From NCBI GenBank assembly GCA_024516155.1, contig JAJJXM010000014.1, forward strand, positions 310,001 through 374,000: a DNA stretch of 64,000 nucleotides. The letters run 5' to 3'. Below, piece by piece: positions 24,901 to 34,500 of this stretch. How positions within the stretch are numbered: position 1 is the first letter of the stretch; every line of letters starts with the position of its first letter. The notes beneath the pieces were generated by a model. It worked only from the letters and a program-made list of their open reading frames with translations, was not told the DNA's origin and ran no database searches. Origin of the DNA: Pyronema omphalodes (Eukaryota; Ascomycota; Pezizomycetes; Pezizales; Pyronemataceae). Position numbers and translations under genes: made by a program.

Positions 24901-25769
24901 ATGGGTTATACACTAGGCTAAAGACTTCATCAATTGGAATGATGATCGATACTATAGCGAAGGTCAAAGAGCTTATAGCCGTGATTAGATTCCAGAAAGT
25001 AAATATTTCAAGATAATTCCCTTCTCAAGCAGGGCTAGCAGGGGTTCTGCTAGACCTCTCTAGACTAACCCCAACATCTAACCGCGATGGAGGCATTCCG
25101 CTGTATTCATTTTCCCATTGAAGATCTGGGGAGTCTTGTGATACCTGTCATTTGTCAATGTACCGTGCAATATGATTATTGATGTTGATATTTCATGAGC
25201 TGACTTGTATACATGTGTATTGTGCATCTGTCGAAGCACTCGCACTCGTGGCTGCTCCCATCACTTCAACGGCTAGGACCACTATTACTAACCCTGTAGG
25301 TCTTCTTTCTACCGTGGCATTCCATGATATCTACTCTCGCGTTGAAACCAAAGAAATATTTGCTACTTTACTATTAAAGTCTAAGATATCAACTACCACA
25401 ATGATCTTTTCTGCTTCTAAGGTGGCCAATGAACAACCGTTGCAGGTTGCGTTCCTATATCATCGTATCTCACTCGCAGTATTCACCACGGCCTGCATGA
25501 TGGATCAGCTTAAAGTTCATGCCTTCTCCTATCCATTGACACTTTGTGTGAAAATTCTAGTATTTTATAATGAAGCTTTATAATCTCGAGGAAGGCAGGG
25601 GTTATGAAACCATTTTGGGACCGGCCATTGCACTATATAGAGCTTGTGGGAGGAGGAGGACCGTACTTCATTGATTGTAGATTTCCTTCAATTCGCGAAC
25701 TATAATTCACATTCCTGGTCCCTGGGTAACAAAGTCCCCCGACTCCCTCACAAACCAAGAAGCAACCAC
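21975..25769. other. Gene-poor region
   Basis: Apart from the presumed leader of the secreted-protein relic at the left edge, no gene can be supported. A plus-strand frame of 134 codons at 25179-25583 has a hydrophobic start and no recognisable domain; it is noted but not called. Confidence 0.45.
22061..22067 (-). promoter_or_regulatory. TATA-like box of the start-lost secreted-protein locus
   Basis: The minus strand reads ATATAAG here, about 90 bases before the ATA codon that replaces the expected start. It is followed by a CT- then CA-rich leader free of ATGs. This spacing and composition are typical of strongly expressed fungal genes. Confidence 0.35.
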
Positions 25770-25789
25770 CATTAAACACGACATATCAC

Positions 25790-25799
25790 TCATTATAAA
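25790..25799 (+). promoter_or_regulatory. TATAAATA box facing into the duplicated segment
   Basis: The plus strand reads ATTATAAATACC, followed by an A/C-rich, leader-like stretch. The equivalent site in copy 2 has changed to CATAAATA. No gene downstream on this strand is evident, so this may be the promoter remnant of a lost transcript or a chance TATA. Confidence 0.25.
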
Positions 25800-26058
25800 T
25801 ACCACCAATTCAGATTTCAAAATTTCCAAAACACAAGGAAAATCGCAACCATTCATTCAAATCCACCATCAACCAAAAACAAAGAATCAAGACAAAGCAG
25901 AACCCAATCAAACCAACAAATATTCCCCCCACATCCCGGAAAACAGTAATGCATATCCATTATCCATAACCCCCCTCTCCTGCCCTACCTATTACCTCCC
26001 CGCTACCACTTTCCTCATCATCACCTTTCACATACAGTATCCCCCCCCCAACATCCCT

Positions 26059-26283
26059 TCATTTCCGTTCCTTCGCCTGATTCCCATCATCACCATAATT
26101 ATAACTCGATCCAAAATGATTCCCAAAAATTTCATAATATTCTTCAGGGTAGTAACAATAATGATTTTTTTGTTTATGATCTCCGGCCCATTTGGGATCA
26201 CTTCGAGGGATAGGAGCTTTTGGAGGACTGGAATCGATATGTTCTGGTTTAGTGGATTTGACTTGCTGGAGTCGGGAGGACAT
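26059..26283 (-). CDS. Small orphan protein, paralogue of the 52.8-kb gene
   Basis: A 74-residue intronless frame, ATG at 26283. It is clearly homologous to the 84-residue product at 52759-53013. Shared blocks are MSSRL.Q..ST, IPRSDP.W.G, YCYYPEEYYE versus CYCPEEYNE, and YGDD...KER. Conservation of these blocks at protein level, while flanks and third positions have drifted, suggests a real coding sequence under selection. The protein is small, hydrophilic and rich in Tyr, Asp and Ser. It has no signal peptide and no known domain. The start context (AATAACCATG) is identical in both copies. Confidence 0.65.
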   Translation of the reverse strand: MSSRLQQVKSTKPEHIDSSPPKAPIPRSDPKWAGDHKQKNHYCYYPEEYYEIFGNHFGSSYNYGDDGNQAKERK

Positions 26284-26465
26284 GGTTATTGATAGATTTT
26301 CTGTAGTGGTTTATGCGGGGTTGATCAAGGTTGAAGGGTTGGGTTATGTTGAGCTGAATGGAAATAGTGGTTGTGGTAGAGATATGGGATAAGAATAATA
26401 GCAATGAGGGTTGAAGGTGATGGGAATAATGATTATATACAAATCGTAGGGGTGAATTAAGCAAT

Positions 26466-26479
26466 GGGGGGGGGGGGGG
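26466..26479. repeat. Poly-G run (about 14 G)
   Basis: An uninterrupted G homopolymer lying inside copy 1 of the inverted duplication, upstream of the small gene. It is not present at the matching place in copy 2. Confidence 0.9.
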
Positions 26480-26752
26480 CTACAGGGTTTATTAGAGGAG
26501 ATATAGAAAAGGGAATAATAGAAGGGGTAAACTATTAATCACGATAGATAATATTCAATAAACGTAACCTATCGATAAATATAATAATCCAAAGCCTGTA
26601 CCACTGAATCAACACCTCAAAATTTACTTCTTTCTCTCTCTGCTTTTGATACAAAAAGTAATTGGTCCTGGCGGATTCTAAGTTATCTTCAATTTTTACC
26701 CTCGGTTATGCAAATTATTACGCTGTATTGAGTTGCGGAAAGTCCGAGGCTT

Positions 26753-26849
26753 TTGCTTATGGAAAACCGTCATGAAGAAGCGAGACGGATATCGGTGAAA
26801 TATCATGCGGATGGAGGTGAGTTGTCGGAGTTGGTTAATGCGGTGATGG
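26753..26849 (+). pseudogene. Fragment of an MFS sugar transporter (copy 1)
   Basis: The plus-strand frame reads ENRHEEARRISVKYHADGGELSELVNAVMD. This fits the cytoplasmic-loop signature of fungal sugar/hexose permeases (RxEEARRxLVKYHADGDxxSELV). Only about 30 codons remain, with no membrane helices on either side, so it is a relic. It lies head-to-head with the small orphan gene, exactly as in copy 2. Confidence 0.72.
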
Positions 26850-27509
26850 ATCCTCCATATCGGACCTCCATCCTCCACTTTTCTTACTGGACGACCCTAC
26901 CTTCTACAGAAAGAGCACCAAAACCATCGATTTTTCCATTTTTCTCTCGATGGAAGCAACAATGGAGATGACGATGATGAGGTCTCACTCTAGTCTCTGG
27001 CAGTAAGAATTAATAAATCAATGACCCAATTCATCATAAACTGATAATGAACCCTAAAATAAAGAACTTGAACGGCTACCCTTCCGTCGTGCTTGTCTTC
27101 CTGGTATTGGCGGCTGATATTGGAATTGAGTACGTTGTCACTGGAGCCTTGAAAATGATTTTTGGGCTAAGAATGAATAGACGATCGTATTTCTGGTGAA
27201 ATTATTTTCTTCCCAACTCCCTCCGTCAATGTTTTCTTGATACACATGATCAAAGCGCCTCTATAATTTCTGCTATCCGAACAGGAAAACAAAATTAAAA
27301 AGAATACATGTGGGAAGGATATTAAAACTCGATATACATCGCATGAAATCTCCACCAACAGAAATTACGAAAATTAAAAAGAAAATGGCAAGAAAAAAAA
27401 ACCCTGACAAGATGAAGAAAAAAAAAGGACTACATAATACAATACTTCAAATCATACAAACATAAATGCCATGAAATCCCCGAGACAGAAAAAATACATC
27501 ACCGGGGAT
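26850..27509. other. Intergenic region
   Basis: No gene is seen. The right part is the A-rich 3' flank of the amidoligase gene. Confidence 0.5.
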
Positions 27510-29046
27510 TTAATCCGCGTCGTCAATTTCCAGCTCGAGCTCCTTGAAACCAAGCTCGGCCTGTGACTTTTCAAGTCCAAAACGCTTGAACACCGCAGAG
27601 TCCAAGTTCAAAATTCCCTCAATAGTTCCATAACCCACGAGCTGACCCCAGGCGAACCACTCCTTCTCTTCGACGTTTATAGCAGCCGTGACAAAGCAAG
27701 AAAGGAATTTCTATCAACACGATTAGTCTCTATATTCCAGTTAAATCCACTTCGTACAGGTGCAACTTACAATCCACGCAACGATTCGCTTCACATCCTT
27801 ATGACCTTCCGCCTGCCGGAACTCGATGGTGCCATACTGAGAATTCGTCTGGAAGTTGTACTTAAAGTACTTGTCCTTCCCAACCAAATGCAAGAACTGA
27901 TGTTCGGAATCGCAATCATCGATCTCCTCGAAAAGTGTCAACATAGTGGCATCGCGTTCTGCGGTGCTCCATCGGTTCGAACGGATCATTTGGTTTCCGC
28001 CGCGTCTATGGGGAGCATGCTGTAGATTTACCGCTTCTTTGAAAAGGAGACAAGCCTTCGCAATCGCTTTCATCTCCTCGAAAGACCAAGTATTCCCCTA
28101 CCCGCGGCCGACGTGAACATGCAGCCCACAAGATCCATTATGAACAACCTTGAAGTTTTTATCAAGGTGTTCAATAACGGTGCGGATTGTATCCTTGCAG
28201 TTACTCTGGTTCAAGATGGGAGTACAGATTTCTACTGCAGATCCGAGAATGCAGTTTTCCTTGGGCTGGGCAAGTATCCACTTCTTTTGCTCTTCCTCCA
28301 GGATGAATGGCTTCTCTTTCCGCCTAAGTGGCGGAAGCTCGCCGGAGTTATCCATCCAGTCTGGGTCCTGGGAGAACCATTCATCATCCCCTGGGCAACC
28401 TTCGATTACCGCGGGGTCGGAGTCGAAGTCTGGCGTTGTGATTTCTGTTTCTTCCGTCAATTTTGACTTAACAATGGAAGAATATCCATCCGCCAAACTA
28501 TCATATATAGCTGTCATTCACGGGGCGCTTATTATGCCAACGATAAAATTCCGGCGTTCCCCATTCGCCAAGTTCGGGATCCAATTCCTCAGGCACGATT
28601 ACCCAGCCAGGTTGCAGATCAGGCACCTGTATTCCTTCCTTTATTCCTAGCCGCTCGTTGATCGAAGCATCTGGCATGATCATAAATTTGTTTCTGTCGG
28701 TAGAGGCGATTTTCTTATACTCCGTCGGCACCATGCAATCGAACTGGAGTTTACCGGCCTCGAAAAGCTGCTTGAACATGGCGTTCAAGACGTTCATCCC
28801 ATCCACAGGATCAACACCATCGAGGACCAGTTCCAACTCGATTCCGAAGGTAAGGCGCGCGTCATGACGCCGATGTGGTGGGAGGGGGTTGGGTCGGTTG
28901 GTGTAGTCACAGAGGTCGCCGTGGGTATATCGTTTTTTGGTAAGGTTAAAAAATGAGTAGAATGGAAAGCGAATGTGAGCCCAGGAGTCTCTTGGGATGG
29001 CTTCGCGCTCCTGGATGGGGGTGATAAAATTGCTGTACTCGTCCAT
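27510..29046 (-). CDS. Putative amidoligase (Amidoligase_2 family) with an in-frame stop
   Basis: Three exons fit: 29046-28522, 28466-27771 and 27710-27510 (introns GTGAAT..AAG of 55 nt and GTAAGT..TAG of 60 nt). Family hallmarks appear in order: TFGIELELVL near the N-terminus, VEICTPIL, CGLHVHVG, HRRGGNQMIRSNRW, then TIEFRQAEGH. These match the ATP-grasp/glutamine-synthetase-like fungal amidoligase family, thought to form amide bonds between amino compounds or peptides. The glycine-rich and acidic ATP/Mg-binding residues look intact. Oddity: straight after CGLHVHVGRG the codon at 28100-28098 is TAG. The same frame then continues with GNTWSFEEMKAIAKA and the rest of the domain. No intron with proper borders removes it. 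It is thus a recent nonsense allele, an error, or readthrough. Neighbouring genes give no functional context. Confidence 0.78.
28098..28100 (-). other. In-frame TAG codon inside the amidoligase domain
   Basis: The minus strand reads CGC GGG TAG GGG AAT between the conserved HVHVG block and the conserved HRRGG block. Sequence on both sides is in one frame and both parts match the family, so the stop interrupts an otherwise continuous domain. Confidence 0.85.
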
Positions 29047-29470
29047 GTTTGCTATTGAAATGTACAGGGAAATCTATTAATGACCAAGTGGGGGGAAGAT
29101 GTCCGGATATGTGATAATAGACAGTAAGATAGCAAACAGTTAAATGATGTGAAAAATGAAAATATAATAGACAGAATAAATGGTGAGGCTTGATCAAGGT
29201 CGGGTACAAAGTGTCAGTGGGGAGAGGTTGGAGTTGGATAGGTGGAGGAACAAAATTTGAGTAAACTAAGATGTTACCACGCAGTTAATAAAATTGTAGG
29301 CACGGAAGTAAACGCTGCACTGAGGGAAACGCTGCACGGAAGTAAACGCGTTATTCACATCCAAAGCCACAGATAACCCCAAAACCATGAGACTCGACTC
29401 GAACACAGTCACATCCAACGGTGGGATATCTAAACGGCCGTAACGTAAGAGTAAAACGGATCCCGGAGCA

Positions 29471-29680
29471 ACATCACAAACATCAGAAACATCAGAAACA
29501 TCAGAAACATCAGAAACATCAGAAACATCAGAAACATCAGAAACATCAGAAACATCAGAAACATCAGAAACATCAGAAACATCAGAAACATCAGAAACAT
29601 CAGAAACATCAGAAACATCGGAAACATCAGAAACATCAGAAACATCAGAAACATCAGAAACATCAAAAACATCAAAAACA
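29471..29680. repeat. 9-bp minisatellite (CATCAGAAA)n
   Basis: About 23 nearly perfect copies of CATCAGAAA, with one CATCGGAAA variant and A-substituted last units. All frames are open in both directions, so DVS or KHQ repeat proteins predicted here are artefacts. Confidence 0.95.
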
Positions 29681-29750
29681 TCCATAGTAATCCATAGTAA
29701 TCCATAGCAATCCATAGCAATCCCTAGCAATCCCTAGCAATCCCTAGCAA
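29681..29750. repeat. 10-bp minisatellite (TCCATAGYAA)n
   Basis: Seven copies change stepwise from TCCATAGTAA to TCCATAGCAA to TCCCTAGCAA. It directly abuts the 9-bp array. Confidence 0.95.
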
Positions 29751-29779
29751 TCCATCCATAAAACACAGTCCACAGTAGA

Positions 29780-29803
29780 GAAAAAAAAAAAAAAAAAAAA
29801 AAA
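29780..29803. repeat. Poly-A run
   Basis: An A homopolymer of about 24 bases, shortly after the 10-bp array. Confidence 0.9.
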
Positions 29804-30005
29804 ACACAATCGATTGAATGTGGTAATAACCCAAGTCTACGCGATCGATATACCCAATATAGAAACTCCACTTCCATGTATTAATCACCACAGCCCTAAG
29901 TCCGTTCATGCCCGAGTCCTGAGCCCTGACTGTGGCTGAAAAAATAAGCCTAAGGCACCAGAGCTCCCTAGGGGACTTTCAACACTTTCAACACTTCCAG
30001 CAGAT

Positions 30006-30044
30006 ATCTACAGCTATCTACAGCTATCTACAGCTATCTACAGC
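30006..30044. repeat. 10-bp repeat (ATCTACAGCT)n
   Basis: Four direct copies. Confidence 0.9.
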
Positions 30045-30406
30045 CCATAATAATCCAAATCTCGCGATTCACAGCACAAGCACCAGCACAACATTGGATA
30101 GCAACATCCGCGCTTCACATCTCTCCCATCTCCATCTCTCCCATCGCCATCTCCCATCTCCATGCTTCACATCAAAACAAAGAAAACACTCCATCAGTTC
30201 CCCTTCTCAACTTCTCACCATATTCCTATTCCAATACAGCCACTTCAATCACATCGCAAAAAAAAAAACAGGAATCAACACAAGTCCAAGACCGAAAATA
30301 CCGAACCCCAGACTCGAACGCGTTGAAGGATATGTGGGGTTGCGGTTGAAGGTTGAAGGGGTAAGCATAGTTTGTTACTCGAGCGGTTTGAGGTTTTGAG
30401 GTAGAT

Positions 30407-30501
30407 TGAGGAAAATTGAGGAAAATTGAAGAAAATTGAAGAAAATAAAAAGCACATACAGATACAGATACAGATACAGATACAGATACAGATACAGATA
30501 C
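30407..30501. repeat. Two adjoining arrays: GAAAATTGAR and ACAGAT
   Basis: Four copies of a 10-bp GAAAATTGAG/A unit are followed, ten bases later, by about seven to eight copies of the hexamer ACAGAT. Confidence 0.9.
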
Positions 30502-30594
30502 GATGATACGATGATACCACCTGCAACTAGCTTTACCATGTAACATTCATCTAAAAACCTCCGCAAGATACCATCCATAAAAAGCTAATCATTA

Positions 30595-30634
30595 CTCATA
30601 ACTCAGTACTCATAACTCAGTACTCATAACTCCC
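30595..30634. repeat. 14-bp repeat around ACTCATAACTCAGT
   Basis: About three direct copies. Confidence 0.85.
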
Positions 30635-30767
30635 ATGAAATGCCGATGAATACATCCAAGCCGATAAATACATCAAAGTAGACAAAGCAGACAAAGCAAT
30701 CAATCAATCAAAGCAAGCAATCTAGATTCTAGCCAAAACGATGATACGATCACGGGTTGCATTACGA

Positions 30768-30905
30768 CTACGACAACTACGACAACTACGACAACTACGA
30801 CAACTACGACAACTACGACAACTACGACAACCACGACAACTACGACAACTACGACAACTACGACAACTACGACAACTACGACAACTACGACAACCGAAAA
30901 CTATG
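30768..30905. repeat. 9-bp minisatellite (CTACGACAA)n
   Basis: About 15 copies, one with CCACGACAA, then degraded units (CCGAAAACTATGACAA) to about 30925. Like the CATCAGAAA array it has a 9-bp unit, but the sequence is unrelated. Confidence 0.95.
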
Positions 30906-31545
30906 ACAACCGAAAACTACGACAACCAAAAACCAAAAACCAAAAAACCGCAAACTCAAAGAACAAAAAAAACCAAAAACAAAAACAAACCCCAACCTTT
31001 CCTTCACCTTTCAACCCAACTCAGCCTTCTTAGAATCTTACTCCACCATCTACAACCTAAGTTACCCAACCAACAAGAATTATCCATATCCAAATCCCAT
31101 AAGACCCTACATAAACCAATATCTCCAGAACCCGAAATGATGATATTCTCCTGCTCTTTATCAATCAATCTACTTACCTATCCCGATCATTCCCATTTTA
31201 CCGCTTCTTATATCTCCGCCTCTTTTTCCGCTATTATTTTCCGCCAGCCTTGAGATGAACCTATTTCAATAATGACTTGTTTAAGTAGTATTAATGTAAT
31301 GTATCAACGCTATAATTTCCATATAACGTCTATCATTATTTTCAAGATTTAATTCCCTGGACTAAAAGTAAAAAAGTAAAAAAAAAAAAAAGGTAAAACA
31401 TAACCATCCAGAATCTCAACTAACAATCCAATCACACGCAACATAAATTACAAATTACATACGTATTTCACATTTCACAAATTCCCGAAAACCCCCTTCC
31501 AAACTCAATTTTCAGATAAACGCTATTTCTAAATTTTAAGATTCG

Positions 31546-34500
31546 CTAATATCCCCTAGTCTTTTTTGGTCCCGCTACCGTTTTTCCTCTTGCCTTCTTC
31601 TGTGGAGCTACCGGTTGTTTCTGTGAAGTTTGCTTCACCTGCTGTGCGGAGGTTGATCGTTGCGAGCTTTCTTTGCGTGAAGCATCATCCTGTTGTGGAC
31701 GTCCATCGGATCCATCATACACCAGTGCCCTCTGCGGCACTCCTGCCGGCAGCTGTGTAGTCTTTGCCTTTGTCACCGATGGCATCTCCTTAGGAACCGA
31801 TTTCCTATTCGGCGTCTCTTCCGGCTGCACTGTTCTCTTCCGCTTCTTATTGGGTGGCTCCGGTGGTTCACCTTTTACCTGTACCGTTTGTCTTGGTGTC
31901 GTTGGACATTTTTGCGGCGTCTTCACACTGGATCCGGCCACTATAATCGTCTCCGCTTCAGCTTGCATCCTCTTAGCTTCTTCGGCCAGCCTTTGTTCAA
32001 CTACTTGGTCGATATCTCCGAGTAAATCCTCTACATCTAGCGGTTGAGAGTCTGGGATTACTTTGGTAAAGTAGGTAGACCGAACGCTACCGAAAGTTGG
32101 AGGGCTACTGTCGAATTGGTAGATAGTATCAGAAGTACCGGGGGTGCGAAGAGTTGTGGGTATAGGAGTATACTAATATCATCAGTCCACAGTCCCAGTT
32201 CTCTTCACTGGTAGATAAAGAATAACTTACAGGTATGCGAGCTTGTACTGTTTGCACTTTTCCTTTCCTGATATCATCAAGGCTTACGCGGAGTTCTTCA
32301 GCAGTCTTTTGAAGACTAAAAAGCTTGCTCTTAAGTTCATCCCGTTCATTTGTAGCATTCACCAAGGTCGTTTGTGCACGAGCAGTTTCCCTAAGTGCGT
32401 CGTTGAGAGATTCTGTCAAGTTCAGTATTTCGGATTTCGCCTTGTCGAGTTCGCAGGTGAGTTCAGCAACCCTCTTTTCAAGAGCTAGACATGTTTCTGA
32501 ATCCTTCTTTGCATGTAGCCGGAGAACTTCAAGATCTTTACCCAGTTGGGCGTTCACATCAGTAAGCTTTCTTACCAGAGATTTCTGAGCCTCGAGGTCT
32601 TCTTTAACTTTGGTCACCTGACTCTCCCGAGCCTTGTAATCTGCGACTTCTTTCGTGAGTTTAGCATTCGCTTCACCAAGTTCCCTCTCCAATGCTTCGC
32701 GAGTTTCGATAGCCTTCTCAAGTGTTTCGACTTTCTGACGTGATATCTCTAGCTGTTTCGCTGACTCTGCATTCTTCTTCCGCTCCGTTGATATGGTGCT
32801 GTCCAATTGCTTCACCTCTTTCGTGGCTTCCTGTAAAACCTGAATCTGCCCTGCCAACCTCCGTGATTCATCCTGTTGATCCTTAACAACCTTTTCGCGT
32901 GCCTCGGCCATCTGCTTTTGGTTCTTGAGCTGTTCTCTAAGAGCAGAATTCTCCTTCTGTAGCGCCAAATGTGATTCCTCAATCTTTTTGTGTTCCTCAA
33001 GGTTTTTCGTAAGCTCCTGGATTTGGCATTCATAAGTCGCAACATTATTATCATTTTGTTGGGCTCTGCTGGAGTCTATTTGGGTTGCCAGTTCCTGTAG
33101 CCTATGGTTCTCCATGGCGAGCTGGTTTAATCTGTCCTCAGCTTCGGCGATCTCCTTATTCCTGGTCATTGCACTGGTATCAACAGCTTCGTTCATCCGT
33201 TTCAGTTCTGAGTTTGCAGTCTCCAACTTAGCCTTAAGATCTTCATTTTCCTGGCTCAAAACCTCCGCCTACTTTCAGTTAGCGACCACAGTTCTTAACC
33301 CCCCTAGCGAGATATGTAACTCACAGCAATCTTCAACTTCTGCGGATCGTTCTCGCCCAAATGCTTCTCCAAGTCCTTCAACTGCTTCTCTCTACCCTTC
33401 TTCTGTCTCTCGAGCCCAGAAATAGTCTCCTGCAACTTCTGAATTTGCTTCTTCCAATACGCCAAAGACTTTGCCTCATACTCCTTCCTCTCATTCTCCA
33501 TAGCCGCAATGAACCCTGCTCTCTCCTCCATCAACACATTAATCTTCGCCTCCATCTCACCCTTAACCACAAGCAGGGCTTCATACTCCGCCTGCTTCGC
33601 TTCAAACTTAGCATTCTCGCTTCTAGTCCGAGATTCAGTTTCATCCATTAGGCCCTGCACCTGCTTGGTCAACTCTTTAATATACTCCTCCTTATTATGC
33701 AACTCAATACCGTGCACTTGCTTCATCTCTGATTGTATCTTGGTAAAGTCAACAAGCTTGGAATTCAACCCCGCTATCGCCTGATGAAGCTCGGGATTAT
33801 CCTTTGGCGGCTGTCGAGCCAACGCGCTCAACTCTGCTTCTAGCGTATCAATCCTGAGTTTCAATCGGTCTTCGCTCGCTTTATATCGGGTTATTTGCTC
33901 TAAAAGCTCAGTGCACCGTGTCTCAGTGGTTACACGATGTGCCTCGCTATCTTGTCTTCGGGCTTCACATTCCTTCAACTTTTCAGACATGGCGAGGTGA
34001 AAGCTCTGGTTATAGGCCTTTGCATCGTCCTGAAGTGAAGCTAGGAACTTAAAATACTCTTCGGTCTGTGCTTCGAGTCTACTGGTGAGTGCGGCGTTAG
34101 TTGTCTCGATATGTGACTTGAGGTCTATTGAAAGGTCGGCTGATGAGTTTTCAAGTTTTTGGTGACCTTCTTTAACTTCGGTCATGAGTTCGTGGACACT
34201 GTATAATGTTAGCAAAGTGCTATTTAGTAAGAGCAAGGAGGAAATACCTGTCAGAGATCATGGTGGTGAGCTGCTCATGATCGTCTTTCAAGTTGACGAT
34301 GACTGTCGCAAGTCTATCTAGATCGTCAGTTCCTAATCATACCCGAGAAAACGCTGAAGCTTACCCTTCAGAGATGTGAGTTGTCGCAACATCCAGATGT
34401 TTTTGTCCTGTAGCCGATTGAATAGATAGTAAATCAATGCTGAGTAACAGTTAGCTACCTTCCTGATTTAGCCCAAGTAAACGCAACCAACCTTTCCGAA

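Larger units (their letters stand above)
25770..26835 (-). repeat. Copy 1 of a ~1.05-kb diverged inverted duplication
   Basis: Read on the minus strand, this segment aligns along its whole length with 52185-53232 on the plus strand. Shared anchors in order are: the transporter relic; GGTAAAAATTGAAGATAACT; a block reading TTGATTCA.TGGTACAGG; ATCTATCAATAACCATGTCC with the small gene; and a distal block reading GGTGGTATTTAT.ATGAGTG. The copies differ at many positions and by indels, so the duplication is old. Both carry the same small gene and the same sugar-transporter fragment on opposite strands. Confidence 0.88.
29047..31545. other. Intergenic region with clustered minisatellites
   Basis: Between the amidoligase and coiled-coil genes lie at least eight short tandem arrays of unrelated unit sequence, listed separately. 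The only long frames are translations of these arrays in every phase and are not genes. Between arrays there is plain non-coding sequence. Confidence 0.75.

Noticed and set aside
25179..25583. 134-codon frame with a hydrophobic start
   Set aside because: No domain, poor start context and no promoter-like leader. It may be real, but the sequence alone does not support it.
29266..29730. Long DVS- or KHQ-repeat frames on both strands
   Set aside because: All six phases of a 9-bp array without stop codons are open. This is array translation, not a gene.
30741..31253. RQL-repeat frame of 170 codons
   Set aside because: Its first half is translation of the CTACGACAA array, and the remainder has no domain, splice pattern or promoter.
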